Of a stretch of 18,583 nt of DNA, positions 16,514 to 18,583 are shown in pieces (position 1 is the stretch's first letter; the number at the start of each line of letters is the position of its first letter). Below the pieces are notes generated by a model. The model saw only the letters and a program-made list of their open reading frames with translations, did no database searches and was not told where the DNA came from. The translations under genes and the position numbers were made by a program. The DNA is from an uncultured Collinsella sp. (GTDB lineage: Bacteria; Actinomycetota; Coriobacteriia; Coriobacteriales; Coriobacteriaceae): NCBI GenBank assembly GCA_958405195.1, contig CATYDM010000040.1, forward strand, positions 1 through 18,583, read 5' to 3'.

Positions 16514-16699
16514 CTACCATCCAGCTTGGCGACGAATACTTGCCCACGTGCCCTTCTTTGGTCGATCACCACCAGAGCCGTTCACGGGGACAACACGATC
16601 GCCAGAAACATACTTAGCATGACCACCGACTTGCGCGACCTTCACGAATCCATCGTGCTTGAGTAGGGCAATGATTTCCCGAAAGGTAGGAGGTTGCAT
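16514..16699 (-). CDS. hicA: HicA-family mRNA interferase toxin
   Basis: A 61-residue toxin of the HicA family, a small double-stranded-RNA-binding-fold RNase that cleaves mRNA. The catalytic His is H27 in GGHAKY (family GSHxxF/Y). The end motif KKGTWASIRRQAGW matches the family's KGTLxSILKQAG. The length is normal (about 60-80) and all key positions are intact, so the toxin is probably active. It starts at an ATG with AGGAGGT a few bases ahead. It sits between prmC and hicB under its own promoter. Confidence 0.9.
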   Translation of the reverse strand: MQPPTFREIIALLKHDGFVKVAQVGGHAKYVSGDRVVPVNGSGGDRPKKGTWASIRRQAGW

Positions 16700-16723
16700 G
16701 GGCCGACCTCTTTCAGCCGTCCT

Positions 16724-16745
16724 AATTATAAACTACTTTATAATT
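16724..16745. promoter_or_regulatory. Candidate HicB operator
   Basis: AATTATAAA and TTTATAATT form a perfect 9-bp inverted repeat with a 4-bp spacer (CTAC). It covers the -10 box and most of the spacer of the hicAB promoter, the ideal place for repression by HicB, whose relatives bind such palindromes. Confidence 0.65.
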
Positions 16746-16753
16746 TTTGTTAA
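16725..16753 (-). promoter_or_regulatory. hicAB promoter
   Basis: On the minus strand TTAACA (plus 16748-16753) and a perfect TATAAT (plus 16725-16730) are 17 bp apart, the best promoter in the window. The start of transcription would be about 20 bp before the hicA ribosome site. The region is far richer in A and T than its surroundings. Confidence 0.8.
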
Positions 16754-16767
16754 CCAGTTAATAAATA

Positions 16768-18018
16768 TTACTGGCGCTGCTTGGGCTCGGTGACGATGGC
16801 TCGGACGATGCGGGGGCGATCGGTGAGGTCATGGACGATACGCACGTCCGAAAGGCCTGCCTGGCGACAGAGCTCGGCCGCGGCATCGAGGGCACCCTCG
16901 TAGAGCTCGCAGGCAAACAGGCCGCCGGCGCGCAGCATGTAAGGCGCCGCATTGAGCAGGCGGCGGAAAATATCGAGGCCGTCGGCGCCGCCCTCGAGCG
17001 CCAGGTCGGGCTCAAAGTCCTTGACCTCGTGCGGCAGCGAGCGCATGACGTCGGTCGGGATGTAAGGCGGGTTGGAGACGAGCACATCAAAGGTGCCCCA
17101 CTCTTCGCGGGGAATGGAACTCACTAGGTTGGTGAGGCTAAAGGCAACCTCATCTGCCGTGAGGCCGAGGGCGTCGCGGTTTTTGGTGGCCAGATCGATG
17201 GCGCGCGGCTCGATATCGGTGGCGGTGCAGGTAACGTGGCCGCGGCGCTCCCAGGCAAGGGAGAGCGAAATGCAGCCCGTGCCGCAGCCGACCTCGAGAA
17301 CGCGGGCAGTGCAGGGCTCGGTTGGGGCAGGCGCAGCGGCATCCTGAGCTGAAGCCGTCTCCTGGCCGGCACCCTCGATGGCGATGCCGTATTCGTCGAG
17401 CTCGGACTCGGCGGCTTCCGCGGCTTCGGCTTCTGCTGCCTGCGCGGCGGCTTCCTCGGCCTCGCGGTCGGCCAGTTCCTCGGCATAGGCACGGCTGCCC
17501 AGTACGTCGCCGCCTAACGCCGCCTCATCGGCAGCCGTCAGGTTAGCGGCACGGCGCTCGGCAGTCGCGCGCTCGTCGGCCAGCGCCGCCTCGGCTTTGC
17601 GGGCCTCTTCGACCTCATCGTTCCAAGGCAGCTCAACACGCTGACGGGCAGCAGCCTCGGGGCTCAGCACCTCGGCATCCAGATAATTGAGGACTTCCTC
17701 GACGAGCATCTCGGTCTCGGGGCGCGGAATGAGCACACCGGGGGCGCACGCGACGTCGACCATGCGAAACTGCGTGCTGCCGGTGATGTATTGCAGCGGC
17801 TCGCCCTTAGCGCGGCGGACAACGGCCGCATGCATGGTCTCGAGCTGGGCCGCGTTAAGCGTCTCGTCCATACGCATATATAGGTCAATGCGCGCCAGGC
17901 CCGTGGCGGCGCACAGCAGCCACTCGGCAGAAAGACGGGGGTGCTCCTCGCCGCGCTCGGCCAGGTACTCCTTGGTCCACTCGAGACAACGCTTGATGGT
18001 CCAGATCTCGTTTGCCAT
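16768..18018 (-). CDS. prmC: Peptide chain release factor N5-glutamine methyltransferase with large insertion
   Basis: PrmC methylates the Gln of the GGQ motif in release factors RF1 and RF2. The N-terminal helical substrate-binding domain (1-110) ends in the family motif GVLIPRPETEMLVEEVL (94-110). The SAM-binding domain runs from about 237, with motif I LEVGCGTG (241-248) and the catalytic NPPY at 316-319. Normal length is about 280; here it is 416 because about 120 residues (roughly 115-236), rich in Ala and Glu and probably helical or disordered, lie between the two domains. The frame is open throughout and the catalytic motifs are intact, so it looks functional. The start is the ATG at 18018 with GGGGAGGG ahead of it; the frame extends upstream to 18093 but across the promoter. 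prfA, its common neighbour, is not in the window. Confidence 0.9.
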   Translation of the reverse strand: MANEIWTIKRCLEWTKEYLAERGEEHPRLSAEWLLCAATGLARIDLYMRMDETLNAAQLETMHAAVVRRAKGEPLQYITGSTQFRMVDVACAPGVLIPRPETEMLVEEVLNYLDAEVLSPEAAARQRVELPWNDEVEEARKAEAALADERATAERRAANLTAADEAALGGDVLGSRAYAEELADREAEEAAAQAAEAEAAEAAESELDEYGIAIEGAGQETASAQDAAAPAPTEPCTARVLEVGCGTGCISLSLAWERRGHVTCTATDIEPRAIDLATKNRDALGLTADEVAFSLTNLVSSIPREEWGTFDVLVSNPPYIPTDVMRSLPHEVKDFEPDLALEGGADGLDIFRRLLNAAPYMLRAGGLFACELYEGALDAAAELCRQAGLSDVRIVHDLTDRPRIVRAIVTEPKQRQ

Positions 18019-18066
18019 GGGGCCCTCCCCTCTTAAGCGCCGGACGGCGCGCGAATGTCGGAGCAG

Positions 18067-18093
18067 ATTGTACGCGAGGCCAGCGCTTGGCAA
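18067..18093 (-). promoter_or_regulatory. Candidate promoter of prmC
   Basis: On the minus strand TACAAT (plus 18067-18072) follows TTGCCA (plus 18088-18093) at a 15-bp spacing, slightly short but with a good -10. It lies about 50 bp before the prmC ATG. Confidence 0.5.
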
Positions 18094-18157
18094 GGGACGA
18101 TTGAAGGCGATTATCGAGAATCAGCCCAGAATTTTGCTTGGAACCTGCCTGAAATGT

Positions 18158-18408
18158 TCATTCGTCGACGTCTAAATCTGCATTCGTCAAGCTTTTGGCA
18201 AGGTTGACCCAAAACTGACCAATATCTAACCAAGAACTTGCCAAATCACTTGACGTGCGACGCATCAAAAAATGCACTGCGACTTCTTGAACGATTTTTT
18301 GAGCATTATTTTCAATAGCAGATAAATGCCGCTAATTTCTTTGAGCAGGTAGCCGGCTTCATGGCCATCAAAGCCGATTGAATAACATCTCAAAGCAATG
18401 TGCCCAAC
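18158..18408 (-). pseudogene. Possible small gene split by a frameshift in a T6 run
   Basis: On the minus strand a frame open from 18408 encodes 47 protein-like codons (containing GFDGHEAGYLLKEISGIYLL) and stops at TGA 18267-18265. An ATG overlapping that stop by one base opens a 35-codon frame (containing SWLDIGQFWVNLAKSLTNAD, ending in DLDVDE) that stops at 18158. Reading through with one extra T in the T6 run at the junction would give one product of about 83 residues. The codons are richer in A/T than in the neighbouring genes. No clear start codon with a ribosome site lies at the 5' end, where the REP-like copy B begins, so this may be the surviving end of a longer gene. I do not recognise the protein. 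It could also be two coupled small ORFs or chance. Confidence 0.35.
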
Positions 18409-18437
18409 CTAGTCATTTAAGAACGTCCCCAATGACT
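18400..18437. repeat. REP-like motif, copy B
   Basis: GTGCCCAACCT is followed by AGTCATT, TAA, GAACGTCCCC and AATGACT. AGTCATT and AATGACT are a perfect 7-bp inverted repeat around the core. Lead sequence and core match copy A at 2844-2885, whereas the stem bases differ yet still pair. Confidence 0.6.
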
Positions 18438-18446
18438 ATCTCTAAG

Positions 18447-18540
18447 GCGCCGCAGGTTGAGCATACCGCATCCGGAGCAAGGCAGCGCCGCAGGTAGAGG
18501 ACGGACAGCGAGCGGGCCGCATTTGAGACAAGGTGACGTG
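18447..18540. repeat. Imperfect tandem repeats downstream of REP copy B
   Basis: GCGCCGCAGGTTGAG (18447-18461) recurs as GCGCCGCAGGTAGAG (18485-18499), 14 of 15 bases identical and 38 bp apart. After each comes a related block: CCGCATCCGGAGCAAGG in the first unit and CCGCATTTGAGACAAGG in the second. The unit is therefore a diverged repeat. No credible gene is present; a repeat family or structured RNA is possible. Confidence 0.5.
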
Positions 18541-18547
18541 AAATCAG

Positions 18548-18570
18548 AACCACCCTTAAAAAGGGTGGTT
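18548..18570. terminator. Hairpin at the right edge, possible terminator
   Basis: AACCACCCTT and AAGGGTGGTT form a perfect 10-bp stem with a 3-nt loop. The following bases (TGCTCTTA on plus, CTGATTTC on minus) are only moderately T-rich. It may end a transcript entering from the right or belong to the repeat unit next to it. Confidence 0.5.
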
Positions 18571-18583
18571 TGCTCTTAGGGTA

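Noticed and set aside
18159..18188. Direct repeat CATTCGTC, two copies 22 bp apart
   Set aside because: At first it looked like a two-turn binding site, but both copies lie within the possible small coding frame, so coincidence is the simpler view.
18195..18244. Inverted repeat TTGGCAAG/CTTGCCAA with a 34-bp spacer
   Set aside because: It is also within the possible small gene, and there is no T-run or promoter overlap to support a regulatory role.

Overview
The window looks like a chromosomal segment of a Coriobacteriia actinobacterium, most probably Collinsella or a close relative. This rests on GC-rich coding with Ala/Asp/Glu-rich proteins, the canonical actinobacterial F-type ATP synthase order followed by murA and an LCP gene, and protein styles I associate with that class. 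It is an inference from composition and gene content, not a database match. Almost everything is on the minus strand; pepT is the only clear plus-strand gene.

Left part (1-3066): a minus-strand pair made of a DtxR/MntR-type metalloregulator and a zinc-type homocysteine S-methyltransferase, closed by an intrinsic terminator. pepT (tripeptidase T) diverges from it. The divergent promoter region carries a perfect 18-bp palindrome placed over both -35 regions. Downstream of pepT come a strong terminator and about 270 bp of non-coding DNA with a REP-like motif, a 99-bp cruciform-like inverted repeat and a perfect 13-bp hairpin touching the stop codon of the LCP gene.

Centre (3066-12581): atpI-like, atpB, atpE, atpF, atpH, atpA, atpG, atpD, atpC, then murA and an LCP-family gene, all in one direction with very short gaps or overlaps. 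A good sigma70-type promoter precedes the atpI-like gene. A strong hairpin with a T-run lies between atpC and murA, only 20 bp before the murA start, so murA and the LCP gene appear to depend on readthrough or on an upstream promoter. This arrangement would link the H+-coupled ATP synthase to peptidoglycan precursor synthesis and wall-polymer attachment.

Right part (12852-18583): upp (uracil salvage), glpK (glycerol kinase) directly behind a tsaC/sua5-type tRNA threonylcarbamoyladenylation gene, a hicA-hicB toxin-antitoxin pair with a near-consensus promoter overlapped by a perfect palindromic operator, and prmC with an Ala/Glu-rich insertion of about 120 residues inside the protein. Upstream of prmC lies an AT-richer stretch containing what looks like a small frame-broken gene, a second copy of the REP-like motif with a compensated stem, imperfect repeats and a hairpin.

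No tRNA, rRNA, CRISPR array, insertion sequence transposase or phage gene was recognised.
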